From assembly GCA_030374805.1 (NCBI GenBank), contig JARGSG010000251.1, positions 124,001 through 188,000 on the forward strand: a stretch of DNA of 64,000 nt, read 5' to 3'. Each line of letters begins with the position of its first letter. The first letter of the stretch is position 1. The stretch is from Gracilaria gracilis. Its lineage: Eukaryota; Rhodophyta; Florideophyceae; Gracilariales; Gracilariaceae. This document shows positions 1 through 9,673 of this stretch, piece by piece. Made by a program: the position numbers and the translations under genes. Below the pieces are notes generated by a model. The model was not told the origin of the DNA, did not search any database, and was given only the letters and a program-made list of their open reading frames with translations.

Positions 1-1524
1 TCAGCACAGTGAGAGGGGCTGCTCTCTGGGAAAAGTGTCTGATAAATCGTCGGAAGAACTGAACGAGGCCCAGAAAGCTGCGAAGTTCCGTCAAAGACCG
101 CGGACGCGGCCAATTCTTGACAACCTCTATCTTGGCAGGGTTAACCTGCAACCCTGAATTACCGACAAGTAGTCCAAGGAACTCCGTTTCCCCGGTCATG
201 AACTGACACTTCTTTGGGGCAACATAGAGCTTGTGCTCGCGTAGCCGACTCAATACTGCTCTAATATGACGCAAATGATCCTCACGAGTGTTGCTATAGA
301 TCAGCAAGTCATCAATATACACAGCCAGAAAGTCATCTATGAATTCATGCATGACGCGATTCATTAGAGATTGAAAGGTCGCAGGGGCATTGCAGAGCCC
401 CATAGGCATTACCAAATACTCAAACTGCCCGTATTTCGTGTTAAAAGATGTCTTTTCAATGTCGCCTGGTCTCATCCGAATCTGATGGAACCCTGTCTTG
501 AGATCGAGCTTGGAAAAGTACTTTGCGTTTCCCAAACGGTCGAACATCTCATCGCAACGCGGCAGAGGGGCATGATTTCGCTTCGTGATTCGGTTCAACG
601 CTCGATAATCTACCACACCTCTCAAATCCTTTCCAGGTTCCTTCACAAAAAACAGTGGAGAGCCGTAGGGGGATTGGCTGCGGCGAATCTTTCCACTTCT
701 CAGAAGTCTCTCTACGTATTCCTTTGCGGCCAGAAGTTCCGACGGAGACAATTGGTACGATGGCCGATGAGGGGGCACAGCGTCAGGAGGAGTTGTAATC
801 ACGTGATCTACCGCCCGTGGAGGCGGAAGACCATCCGGTAACTCAGCTTGGAACACATCCTCATACTCTCGCAATATATTGCCCACTTCTTCATCTTCTA
901 CTTGCAACAGCTCCGTTTTTGCGTCCTTTTTGTCCTCTACGATCGACTCCACGACCGATTCGGTTACATGATACACAATAGTGGAAGCTTTAGGCTTACG
1001 CAGTAGTTTCCGAAACTTCTTCACACCCAGGTTCGATATTCTCACCCGCTGCCGCCGTGGGGCTACCTTCCCGCATAACTTCACTCCTGCCACCGAGACC
1101 ATTTTGGAATTGTAATCTATTGTTGGATTGGACTCAACATGCCATGGCATTCCTAATAAAACATCATACCGGCAGTCCGCCACAATCCACCTCGACTTGT
1201 ACTCGTGGTCTTTGATCCGAATAGTCCCGTGTAACATCTCCGTACCTATCTCATTAGAATCCTCCTTTGAATGCGTAATATCCATTAAAGTCGGAGTCAG
1301 GTCTAACTTATCCCTGTATCTCTCAACAAATGATCTCGATACAACGTTAGTATTACATCCATCATCCTTGAGGATTCTTGCTTCAATGCCCTCCATGGTG
1401 CCATGAAAAACAAGCAACGGTGCGCATGGCACACCTGTGTGAGAACCTTCCTGGTTCTGCAACGACACGCTTTCATAAAATTTTGGTCCTTTTGACGTGC
1501 TCTTCTTTGTTCCAAAAAGACCAT

Positions 1525-2358
1525 TTAGTTTTCCGAACTATCCGAATCTACAATATCCGGAGAAACGCTGGCAGCATCTCCTTCAACATTACCTACATTA
1601 CCACCACGATCATCGAAGTGAGTGTTAGCATTGTTGCGACGATGTTTCCACGGACGACATCCAGGCTTGTGACAGGTAAAACAAGCATTGTTTTTGATAT
1701 CAAACAAACGCTGCTTCGACTTGGCGTTCATTCGTCCCTCAGCGTTACCAATTTCCATTTCATCGTTTCGAGAAGCAGCACCGCTTCCCGCCGAACGATT
1801 TTCTTGACCAGTTGTACCTGCATAAGCGGCTTCTACTCGCATAGCCATCCGCGTAGCTTCTTCAAAGTCAAAACAATTTGACTTGCGAACTTCAAACTGG
1901 ATCTTACTACTCAAACCACTGACAAACTTGTCCCACTTTTCTCCAGCGCTGATGTCCGGTATCATCAATATTATATTCCTAAACTCCGATAGATACCTCG
2001 CGACCGATCCTTTCTGCTTGGAGGAGCGGAGCTTGTCACGAGCTCTGCGCTCGTGGTCTTCAGGAACAAATTCCTTTTGAATCGCAGCAACAAACTCTTC
2101 CCAAGATTTCGGAGTAGCTTGTGATTTCAATAAGGTGTACCACCATATTGCGGCTGTGCCATTCAGTAAGGTTGATGCGTACGTAATTTTGTTGTCGTCA
2201 TTAAGTACAACAGCTCCATTGGATAGATTGATCATGGTAAAGTACTGTTCAACCTTGTAGAGCCATGTGTTGACGACCAGAAAATCACGATCTCCGGTGA
2301 AACACTCCGGTTTGTTTGGTTTGAGGTTGATCGATGAATTAGAGCTGCTCGCCGCCAT
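1525..2358 (-). CDS. Gag polyprotein of the Ty3/gypsy element
   Basis: A 277-residue ORF lies just inside the LTR and primer-binding site. It resembles retrotransposon Gag: a capsid-like region of about 150 residues (with WWYTLLKSQ and a following SVARYLSEFRN stretch, typical of the Ty3-type Gag family), then a cysteine/histidine cluster of zinc-knuckle type near residues 225-240 and an acidic tail. Its product would form the particle that packages the element RNA. Pol follows downstream in a different frame, as is common in this family. Confidence 0.88.
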   Translation of the reverse strand: MAASSSNSSINLKPNKPECFTGDRDFLVVNTWLYKVEQYFTMINLSNGAVVLNDDNKITYASTLLNGTAAIWWYTLLKSQATPKSWEEFVAAIQKEFVPEDHERRARDKLRSSKQKGSVARYLSEFRNIILMIPDISAGEKWDKFVSGLSSKIQFEVRKSNCFDFEEATRMAMRVEAAYAGTTGQENRSAGSGAASRNDEMEIGNAEGRMNAKSKQRLFDIKNNACFTCHKPGCRPWKHRRNNANTHFDDRGGNVGNVEGDAASVSPDIVDSDSSEN

Positions 2359-2389
2359 AGTTTTAGTACTGGGCTTAGGATGCTACCAA

Positions 2390-2924
2390 TGAAACAACTA
2401 TGGCTGACTTTACTCTGTTTGTTCGATAACCAGAAGCTCCCCTTTACCAAGCACGCGCACAGGCGGTATTTAAAGGGGTGAAGGCCGTTGTCGGCACAGC
2501 GTAATCCTTGAATGCCGGCCGTATTACCTGTCAGTGCCTCTCCCACGTTGGCGGGAACTTGGTGTCTCTCCAACCTTGGGCTAAATTATGTGATAAACTA
2601 TCACGTCCACCCATAGTGCAAGCTCTGCAGGCTAACCTCTCGGACTCATTCTACCGAATGTCGTCCTGTGCGACCGTTTTCGGCGCTTCATCTGCATTGC
2701 GCTCCACTCGCTGAATGCTCGTACTCAATCCGCCTCATCTTTGTCAGCTACGTATGTTGCAGACACTCTCTCGTTATGAACGCACAAGTCTTCAAACTCC
2801 GTCGCGTTGTCACGCTTCTACCAACAAAGTCTAAGGTGATTGCCTTTCTGATGGTAAGTCAAAGCTTCTTAGCTACCCTTAGGGTATCAAAGACAATTGG
2901 TATCATAACCGATTTCGGTTAACA
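2390..2924 (-). repeat. 5' LTR of the Ty3/gypsy element
   Basis: The segment is bounded by TG and CA on the plus strand and abuts the primer-binding site after one base. On the minus strand it starts TGTTAACC and ends TTTCA. A TATA-like TTTAAATA on the minus strand at about 2466-2473 would place the transcript start in the inner third of the LTR, as expected for a U3-R-U5 layout. The outer boundary at 2924 is inferred from the terminal dinucleotide only, because the partner LTR and target duplication are outside the window. A diverged relative lies at 13946-14235. Confidence 0.75.
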
Positions 2925-3001
2925 AAGTGGTTGATTGTGCTTTTTATTCGCAAAATTGGGAATGTCGTGATGCACCAGGAAGGAAATCAATGTAATCTTA
3001 G

Positions 3002-3073
3002 AATCCTTCTGGTCTTCTTAAAGAATGCAACAGATTCCGTTGCATTCTCAAAGAAGACTACAGTAGAAGGATT
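3002..3073. other. Long imperfect inverted repeat (hairpin) 3' of the Sel1 gene
   Basis: Two arms of about 30 bases face each other across a 7-base loop (AGATTCC at 3032-3038). The inner 20 bases pair with two mismatches and the outer nine (AATCCTTCT / AGAAGGATT) pair perfectly after a short bulge. It lies 30 bases past the stop of the Sel1-repeat gene, so it would sit in that gene's 3' UTR. Confidence 0.7.
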
Positions 3074-3103
3074 TCTTCATGTCCTTCTTCATCTGTAGAT
3101 TGA

Positions 3104-4573
3104 CTAAAACCAACCTTCTCTTTCGCGTTCGAAGATGAAATGCAGAACAGCAGAGCTCATGTTATCGGAAATGGTTGATGACAGATTACCAATAATATGG
3201 AAAGCTAAGACTCGTTTCTGTCGCCCTTGCTCTTCCTGCCATCGAGAAATGTTCTCTTCACAATGCCGCAGAAGAATGACGTTCTTCTTCAAAATGGCAT
3301 TTGCTCGATTCTCCTCTGCGAAATCGTCGTGTCCACAGAAATCGCTGTCTTGCGATCTTCTACTTAACTTCGCCGTCACCTGCTGGTTTTCGTTTTGTGC
3401 CTTGGTATGAACTTTGAGCATTGCTACCGGCACATTCAGATTTGCAGCAGTTCGCAACCAAAGAAGGGCGTCGTCTTCGCTTTTTTCACACCCAGTTCCG
3501 CTTTGAAGGAGTTCAGCGAGTCTGACGACACAATAAGGAATTTGTTGATTCGCGGCGCTCTGGACACAAAGAAAGAACTCTTGAGGTGAAACTCGGTGCT
3601 TGCGAGTTTCTATCCTTGAATTTTCCTCCCGTCTCCTCTTTTTAGAGTTCACCGTTCGTCCCTTCTGTGTCTCTCTTTCTAGGTGATCTAACGCAAGAAA
3701 GTAACCTCGAGAAGCTGCTGCTTTAAGCATCTGGACATCTTGATTCAGTTTCTGTGCCAAGCAATTGCTGACATCCTGGTTTTGTCCATTTCTGTTCCTT
3801 GCTTGTCCATGAAGTATAGTTTGAAATGTGTTATGGTTTTGGGTCTCCTGTTTCCTTCCTAGCTCATTTGCTGTCCGTAGTTGGCGTCGAATCGAATTAG
3901 ACAATTTGGTTGAGGGGCACAACATAATACCGAGGACTGCCTGGCATGCAGCATGTCCATGCCGCGCTGCTCTGACCAACAAGTCACATATCTCTTCAAA
4001 GGGCACCGATGAGGTGCTCCAGCGTTCCTTCAAGTGAAACCACGCAGCGAACGCGATGGCATCAGGAGAACCATGAGCTATTCCGGCAGAAAGCAATTGT
4101 GAGTTTCTTGAAGACACAGGCGTCTTACCAGACCATTCATCTACCGCCACGAGAACAGCCAGGATTGATAGAGCACGACGACGATTGACAAACGCAGACC
4201 GACTTGCAGATGGGTGTTTCTGGAGATTCAGCATAGACTTTCGCGCACTTTCAAAGTCCTTAGAATGCAGAGCAGAAAGAACGCGATCCCATATTTGTGA
4301 CGAAGTTTGTGGTTGATTTCGGGCGGGAAGCATTCTTGATAGAGAGGAGACAAGCAGTTTCGCAGTGTGGGAGACGAGTTCCTTTTTCGAAAAGGCATGA
4401 TTCTCAGTGGAATCCCGACGTCTCTCCGCTTTGTCTCGAGAATGAGGATCTGTAACAGCTGCGTTCTCGGTTTCCTCCTGGGGTAGATTGGGCATTGCAG
4501 CCTTCAGCAGCGGCCTTTGACGTTTTCCAAGAGGATTCTCAATGCGATCGATGTTCAGTCGAGAGGGAGGCAT
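3104..4573 (-). CDS. Sel1-like repeat protein
   Basis: A 489-residue protein of the Sel1/TPR-like solenoid type. The start is the first in-frame ATG; the frame is open further upstream but without an ATG. The N-terminal 100 residues are basic and low in complexity. The rest is helical and alanine/leucine-rich with repeat signatures such as ARHGHAACQAVLGIML and AELLQSGTGCEKSEDDALLWLRTAANL, the latter an almost canonical Sel1 repeat. Sel1 repeats mediate protein-protein contacts, for example in ER quality control or signalling scaffolds. There is no signal peptide, and a KKRRREEN stretch could be a nuclear signal. The specific partner is unknown. The family call rests on one strong and two weaker repeats. 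Confidence 0.6.
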   Translation of the reverse strand: MPPSRLNIDRIENPLGKRQRPLLKAAMPNLPQEETENAAVTDPHSRDKAERRRDSTENHAFSKKELVSHTAKLLVSSLSRMLPARNQPQTSSQIWDRVLSALHSKDFESARKSMLNLQKHPSASRSAFVNRRRALSILAVLVAVDEWSGKTPVSSRNSQLLSAGIAHGSPDAIAFAAWFHLKERWSTSSVPFEEICDLLVRAARHGHAACQAVLGIMLCPSTKLSNSIRRQLRTANELGRKQETQNHNTFQTILHGQARNRNGQNQDVSNCLAQKLNQDVQMLKAAASRGYFLALDHLERETQKGRTVNSKKRRREENSRIETRKHRVSPQEFFLCVQSAANQQIPYCVVRLAELLQSGTGCEKSEDDALLWLRTAANLNVPVAMLKVHTKAQNENQQVTAKLSRRSQDSDFCGHDDFAEENRANAILKKNVILLRHCEENISRWQEEQGRQKRVLAFHIIGNLSSTISDNMSSAVLHFIFEREREGWF

Positions 4574-5451
4574 TGGGGAAGCACTAACGCCTTTCGACGG
4601 TTTGTGGGAAACAAAACTCGCCACACAAGACGAATAGATCGGAGCCAATGATGATAGGCGGCGAAAATAATGTTACGTTTGACCTACGCTTCCTCATTCA
4701 CTGGCCTGCTCAGTCCAAACTCGCCCTTTCCAGAGCAATCAAGGTCCGACAAACAGATTAGTTAACGTTTCGCCGACGAGAACTCAGTTGAAGAAGTCTC
4801 AGATATGTCCAACGAGTCGCCTCTTCTTCTTTGCAGTGGCCAAAAGTTGCCTAGCCCGGATCTATGGTAGTTGTGTTTATTGCTTCACATATGTCCACTG
4901 AACACCATCGAGGACCATCACAACGAAAACAACTGACAAGCAAAGAAACCAGGCTCTCCCATAAAGGCCGGGAAGCAATAATTCCGAAGAGTAGGGTTCT
5001 GCAACAGGTTTCGTGCTGGATTTAAAGGGGCCATGAAAGAAGTGACAACAAAATGTTGCCGTTCTTTGAGTATCTGATAGTGGCAATGAAGCATTTATTC
5101 TTGCGTGGTAGAGCCCATAGTCGCGATATCCGTGTACAGAACGATTACTCCTGGGCCAAGCAACCGAACGTGGTGCTTCAATTTTGCCAGGCAATATCAT
5201 TCTTAACACTCCAATAAAGCAGTCGGGAAGAAAGCGTATTTGCCCAGCACCTATCATCGAAAGCGAGCGTAAGTTGCGATGCGAGGTTGTTTGGACTACC
5301 GTGACAAGATGGAAACACAGGATGGTCGTACTCCACTGGGTGTCAGCATGGAAGTAGAGACAGAATCCCACAAACCTACTGACTGATCTGAGAAAAAGGA
5401 TTAAGAAACGAATGCTGAGCTCATGATCTTTAAACACCGAAAACGACATAT
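4574..5451. other. Intergenic, doubtful ORF
   Basis: This lies between two minus-strand genes. It holds the 3' flank of the bisphosphatase gene and the promoter side of the Sel1-repeat gene. A 190-codon minus-strand ORF at 4877-5449 begins three bases after the bisphosphatase stop. It resembles no family I know and has uneven composition, so I regard it as a chance ORF in a 3' UTR rather than a gene. Confidence 0.6.
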
Positions 5452-6423
5452 TTAGTGCCCGTTGCGGGTTGCTTGTACCAGCTTCTCATACCTAAGAACT
5501 TCACCGGGACTGCCGAGACAGACTGGGGTGCGTTGCTCACACTCTTCAATATGCATGTCGAGCACACTGGACTCACCAGTGCTAGAACGGCCACCTGCAG
5601 CAGCTACAAGAAATGCCATAGGCAATGCTTCATATGCCAGTCGCAATTTGGCGGGCGCAGCCGGTGAGACAGGTGAAACAAAGACGCCATTGCCCTGCAT
5701 AAGAATCTGTGTAACGTCCGGGACCATGCCTCCAGAGTATCTCAAGGTATACTTGTTCGTAAGGTAATACTGAATGAGACGATTATACGCTTCATTCTCT
5801 TGAGCGCATCTCAGATTGGCTGGAGCGAACAATTTTCCTTCTTTGATTTCGTAGATATCTCTTGTGTGTCTCCACGCTCCGTTGAACAAAGTGAAATGGT
5901 TGACATACGAACCAAAGGTGCGGGCGGCAATGAACATGGTAGCTTGTGGTCCGTAAACCACAGCGATAGAAACGGCCATGTCACGTCCCCTGACACCAAC
6001 AAGCTTCTTGCCCGGCCACACACCAAAGATAGAGCCAACTGAGAAGTTTGACGCCATAATGGAGGAGCCATCCAATGGATCGAATGCTACGGTATAGGAG
6101 CCATTTTCGTTAAGCTTTTTCTCAATTGGAGTTTCCTCAGAGGACGCCACAGCAACAGCACCACACTTCTCCAATGCCTTCATGATGATTCTATCGGCCT
6201 GGACATCGATCTTCAGCTGCTCATCTCCAAAAGTGTTGACGGAAGCAGCCTTATCCGCTGCATGAGTGCTCTCACGCAACAAATGGGCTATCTTGGTGGA
6301 GGCATCAGCGATAGCAGTTACAACGGAAACAAGCGCAGGGTCTTTGAAGCCGTTAAGCTTGTCTGACAAAGACGGTGTGAGCGACGAAATGAACGCCGTC
6401 GAAGCTTCAATCAGGTCAGCCAT
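5452..6423 (-). CDS. Sedoheptulose-1,7-bisphosphatase-type sugar bisphosphatase
   Basis: A 323-residue enzyme of the FBPase/SBPase superfamily, which removes the C1 phosphate of sedoheptulose-1,7- (or fructose-1,6-) bisphosphate using Mg2+. Visible metal-site motifs are SSEETP (94-99) and FDPLDGSS (114-121), followed by SVGSIFGVWPG and LRYSGGMVPDVTQI. GVWPG and the GGMVPDV stretch match SBPase better than FBPase. The ATG follows a short leader and there is no transit peptide, so the enzyme is probably cytosolic. The plant redox-cysteine segment just before NSFGDEQL is here AADKAASVNTFGDEQL, without the two cysteines. Light/thioredoxin control of the plastid type is therefore unlikely. A cytosolic role in the pentose-phosphate or sedoheptulose route is inferred. 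Confidence 0.88.
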   Translation of the reverse strand: MADLIEASTAFISSLTPSLSDKLNGFKDPALVSVVTAIADASTKIAHLLRESTHAADKAASVNTFGDEQLKIDVQADRIIMKALEKCGAVAVASSEETPIEKKLNENGSYTVAFDPLDGSSIMASNFSVGSIFGVWPGKKLVGVRGRDMAVSIAVVYGPQATMFIAARTFGSYVNHFTLFNGAWRHTRDIYEIKEGKLFAPANLRCAQENEAYNRLIQYYLTNKYTLRYSGGMVPDVTQILMQGNGVFVSPVSPAAPAKLRLAYEALPMAFLVAAAGGRSSTGESSVLDMHIEECEQRTPVCLGSPGEVLRYEKLVQATRNGH

Positions 6424-6764
6424 GGTTCGGTATACGCCTCAAAAGACAGCTCGCCTCCCCTGCGCGTTAGCAACTTGAATCGCCGAGCCTTAACAATGAG
6501 GAGCGAAGGTCTATAGTGCCGGCGCGGATGATATACACTTGGGTAAGTCGTTTCACTCAGAAGGAAGTAGAGAAACGATGATGCGAGCCATCAGTGATAG
6601 CCTATCACAGCGTATCTCCGGTGTGGGGAGCTGACGCGTCAGTGACGTGGATGCAGCGAGCGGCGCCCTTAACAGAGAAACCCGCCGCGCGCACGACTGC
6701 TGCTTCATCACATCGGAGAAAAGGCAATCCCTCCGCACGCACGCAGAAAAGCGATGCACAGTGC

Positions 6765-6779
6765 AAAAAAGCACAAAAA
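6765..6779 (-). terminator. Pol III terminator of tRNA-Arg
   Basis: Read on the minus strand, a run of five T (6775-6779) begins four bases past the tRNA 3' end and a run of six T (6765-6770) follows. These are typical RNA polymerase III stop signals. Confidence 0.8.
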
Positions 6780-6782
6780 TGC

Positions 6783-6856
6783 CGACCCTGGCAGGACTTG
6801 AACCTGCAATCTCCGGATCCGTAGACCGATGCCTTATCCAATTTGGCCACAGGGCC
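6783..6856 (-). tRNA. tRNA-Arg (anticodon ACG)
   Basis: A complete intronless cloverleaf. The acceptor stem GGCCCTG/CAGGGTC has one G-T pair. The D stem is GCC/GGC, the anticodon loop CTACGGA carries ACG, and the T arm is GCAGG-TTCAAGT-CCTGC. The discriminator is G and no CCA is encoded, as in eukaryotic nuclear tRNAs. The lowest anticodon-stem pair is a T-T mismatch. The A of the anticodon would be edited to inosine to read CGU, CGC and CGA codons. It stands between the bisphosphatase and the hydrophobic-protein gene, on the same strand as the former. Confidence 0.93.
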
Positions 6857-7155
6857 CGAATCGTAGTTAAGGAATTTTGGGCCATAACATGCTAGTTAAA
6901 CCTGAGGGGTAGATAGGTCAGAAGAGCAATCGGTATTCGTCGTAGTTTGCTTCCGAGAACGAAATGAACATAGAACACGCAACCAACTCGGTGTTCTTCT
7001 GTGTCAGCGCCGCTGATTCAGCGATAGAGCGATCTAAACTCTTGCGAGTTCACACCCTTTAATCTTTTTGGTCTTTTACAAGCCACCGATCATCAGCGGA
7101 TCAACATCCCACTACGCCGACAGCAGCAAAATACCAGTCGATCGTCAGTCACTGC
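6857..7155. other. Intergenic spacer between tRNA-Arg and the hydrophobic-protein gene
   Basis: About 300 bases holding the 5' flank of the tRNA on one strand and the presumed promoter of the gene at 7156 on the other. I see no further gene or repeat. Confidence 0.6.
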
Positions 7156-7707
7156 ATGACCGCACCGACGAAAGCAACAATGACATCAGCACAGAAACTA
7201 TCTGCGAACATTCGCGAGGTGCTCTCCACGCTCTCTGACGTGCTACAAAGCCAAGGGTTGTCCCATCGTACGGCAAGTCTTCTCTCCTACCCACTAGCAG
7301 CATTCATAGTAATTTTCACCCCAGTTTTTCTACTTTCCGTTCTGCTATTAGCTGTCATTCTACTCGCATGTTTCCTAGCCATCGTCGCAACAGTGTTGAC
7401 TATATTGTTGGTCATGTGCATTAGCACCATGCTCATTGTTTTCTCCTTTGCCGCATGTCTGTCATTCGTTTTTATCATCGCTCTCATGTTTTCTATCTTT
7501 GCTGTTGTCTTTACCGCCGTTTGTGTTGCTTTCTGCCTTGCTCTATACTTCACGTTGAGGTTCTTGGCTTCTCGTGGATGGGCTCCTGCTCAGAAGCTTC
7601 ATTCCTTTCTGTACAACACGATTCCGACTATCAGTACCGCGTCAGAACCGAAGTATGTTCCGTGCGGAAACAATCTTAAGTCAACGTTTGTATCGACCTC
7701 TTCATAG
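7156..7707 (+). CDS. Small protein with a ~100-residue hydrophobic core
   Basis: A 183-residue protein that I cannot assign to a family. Residues 1-42 are polar and could form an amphipathic helix. Residues about 43-147 are almost unbroken hydrophobic sequence, long enough for four membrane helices or two long hairpins. The last 35 residues are polar. This amphipathic-hydrophobic-polar plan recalls lipid-droplet hairpin proteins (oleosin, promethin/LDAF1-like) and reticulon-like ER shapers. No oleosin proline knot is visible; the only prolines in the core are in SYPLA and FTPVF near its start. ATG at 7156 is the first in frame and the strong hydrophobic bias argues for a real gene. The position in the cell is inferred: ER or lipid droplet. 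Confidence 0.6.
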   Translation: MTAPTKATMTSAQKLSANIREVLSTLSDVLQSQGLSHRTASLLSYPLAAFIVIFTPVFLLSVLLLAVILLACFLAIVATVLTILLVMCISTMLIVFSFAACLSFVFIIALMFSIFAVVFTAVCVAFCLALYFTLRFLASRGWAPAQKLHSFLYNTIPTISTASEPKYVPCGNNLKSTFVSTSS

Positions 7708-7990
7708 CCCGCCGCTTCTTCCGCCTTCTTTCTCAGGTACCCATCGTCAAAATATGCTTTGCCAACATGCTCACATATTACAACGTCGCTAGCTTGGCCC
7801 AAACCACGTGGGCCATTATTCTTTCGAATAGAAATGTAGCAATCGGTATCGTCATTCATAAACGAGCATTCAGAAGACCTCACGATGCTTTCTTGCCCGC
7901 CACAAGCTTCAAACATCCAACAGCCATGCCTGGCAAATCGCAAAATTGGGAGCACTAGTAAGAAGTATCGAAACCACCGCAGCAAACGTG

Positions 7991-8593
7991 TTATGAACCC
8001 GCAGGATTTCCACCCCATCCAAACTTAGGACCATCTGGACCATCTCTCCACTTCTCTTCCGGGTCTTCCTCAGCAGAAGGAATCTGATCCCACCACAAGA
8101 CAGACTTGAAAACAATCTGCCTACAAGTAGGACACGGAATAATCTTGCGCCCCAGGCACATACGACATTGTGACGAACTAACGGTATCCATAAGGGTTAG
8201 CGTTAAGAATCCACTTCCACTGCATACAGGACAGTCAATTTCACCTTTCCCCGAGCATTGCACGCAGCGAGCATCCCCATTTACTTCGAACGCATTTGGC
8301 AAAGGGATGTGAAAGTCCTCTTCATCTTCTTCCTTAACCGGCTTGGGTTCTGGGGGACTCCCCGCTTTCCCTTCGTCGCTTGGAGTGTCAGGAGTTTGAG
8401 CCTGCTCAGCCGAAATACGAACCCTCTTCCTCCTCGGAACCGTATGCCGCGCACAAGGACTCTTCAACCGTCGAAATGAACATAAGCCTCGGAGCGATGG
8501 CGATGAGAGCGCGGAGCACGGGCACGGTGGACACAGTGGCAAAAAAGTGGTTATAGGAGCATTCTGGTGAGTTACGGTTTGATATTGTTGCAT
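7991..8593 (-). CDS. Plastid DnaJ-type zinc-finger protein
   Basis: A 200-residue protein with a basic, serine- and hydroxyl-rich N-terminus (about 60 residues) typical of a plastid transit peptide, then an acidic linker. The mature part carries four Cys pairs in the DnaJ zinc-binding pattern CxxCxGxG: C110/C113, C121/C124, C143/C146 and C154/C157, spaced as in the central domain of DnaJ. There is no J domain. Proteins of this build in plastids (BSD2, LQY1, PSA2 types) assist folding of Rubisco or photosystem subunits through thiol chemistry. Which one this is cannot be told; the C-terminal tail (WWDQIPSAEEDPEEKW) may help. ATG at 8593 is the first in frame. The gene converges on the hydrophobic-protein gene, with 283 bases between stops. 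Confidence 0.82.
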   Translation of the reverse strand: MQQYQTVTHQNAPITTFLPLCPPCPCSALSSPSLRGLCSFRRLKSPCARHTVPRRKRVRISAEQAQTPDTPSDEGKAGSPPEPKPVKEEDEEDFHIPLPNAFEVNGDARCVQCSGKGEIDCPVCSGSGFLTLTLMDTVSSSQCRMCLGRKIIPCPTCRQIVFKSVLWWDQIPSAEEDPEEKWRDGPDGPKFGWGGNPAGS

Positions 8594-9673
8594 GATGCTG
8601 AGCAAGACAGCGGCCCGGGTCGCTTTATTCGTAAGCAAGCGCGCGGCAAGGCTGCGGTTGGGACTGACTTTGCTTCGCTTGGCGAAGCGCAGGGCCGGAG
8701 ATGGAGCGGTCGGAGCCGAGGTGCGGAACGAATGGGCAATTTCCGATAGGGTTTTTCATTGGCGCTCGAGATTGCGGGCTGTGCCTCGCCTGGTAGCCGT
8801 GGTAGCCTTCAGTGCTTCTGGGTTACTTTAGACTTTTAGAGTGGTCATTGTTATCAAGGCGCCACGTCTTGACTCGCATGATGCATGATGCACGACGGAT
8901 CGTTTCTGCAATGAAGAATCTGCGGAAGGTTAGCCCTCTCCGAAGGTTACCATCGCGTACAATAATATTGTATTCTCACAGAATGATGAGCGTGCATTAA
9001 GGCTATACTGCGCTCACGCTTACGACAATGCAGAGTCGCATCATCGCTCGTATCTACCAAGGGAAGCTTCGGCAGCCCCAAGGTTACAGCAAGCGTAAGC
9101 CACGGCCGGGCCGAGATGCTGTCCAATTCAAATGCACATGCATCATGGCCCATGATTCATGGGAGCGCGCGCGATTCCCGCCAAATTCGATCACGCCTGG
9201 GGCCAGATCACGTACACGCCTTAAAGGGGTATCTGCGTGATCAAATTGGAAACCAAGTGGATTACCGCTACAGTAATTGCACTTCCAGTGGCGCATCTTG
9301 CGCTCCCAAATGGACCGGATGAGCCCACACTTGCATCGCATTCAAATTGCTGATTACCCATGTGCCCATTTCACCGCCTCAGCCGATTCCCATTGCCCTA
9401 CCTTTGGTACTTGCTCCCAAGTTATTGAAGTAGTCTCTCTAACTCACCGTTCCGTGACGATCCCTCCTAATTATCACCGGGTTCTCTCTCCCCGTACCGC
9501 CGACTGCAGATTGAGATCATCGCCTGGGCTTCAGTCGCCCATCGGCGCTGTACAAAAGCCTCGCTGTCTTCTGCCCCTCATGGCTTTTCCGGCAAGCACT
9601 TTCTCCAACCCCCATCAATCGTTCTCATCGACATCGATTTACTTCTTAACGTTGGTCTGAAAGTGCTGCCATC
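8594..9673. other. Divergent intergenic region
   Basis: About 1.1 kb between the start codons of the zinc-finger protein gene (minus) and the RING protein gene (plus), so it should hold both promoters. It contains an inverted repeat at 9137-9161 (arms of 12 bases with one mismatch around a single centre base). The last 200 bases are pyrimidine-rich, like a 5' UTR. No gene is seen. Confidence 0.6.

Larger units (their letters stand above)
1..2924 (-). mobile_element. Ty3/gypsy LTR retroelement, 5' part, cut by the window edge
   Basis: An LTR retroelement lies on the minus strand with its 5' LTR at 2390-2924. Next come a primer-binding site (minus-strand TGGTAGCA at 2381-2388, matching the 3' end of initiator Met-tRNA), a gag gene and a pol region with retropepsin, then reverse transcriptase. 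The reverse transcriptase shows the YIDDLLIYS catalytic motif near 300-330 and the ensuing connection/RNase H start. This gag-protease-RT order and the RT style are those of Ty3/gypsy (Metaviridae). RNase H, integrase and the 3' LTR lie beyond base 1. The visible part looks largely whole, which suggests a fairly young insertion, but without the second LTR the age cannot be estimated. Confidence 0.93.

Noticed and set aside
371-841. 156-codon plus-strand ORF
   Set aside because: It is the antisense shadow of the reverse transcriptase of the left-edge element.
4877-5449. 190-codon minus-strand ORF right after the bisphosphatase stop
   Set aside because: No family resemblance and uneven composition; read as 3' UTR sequence.
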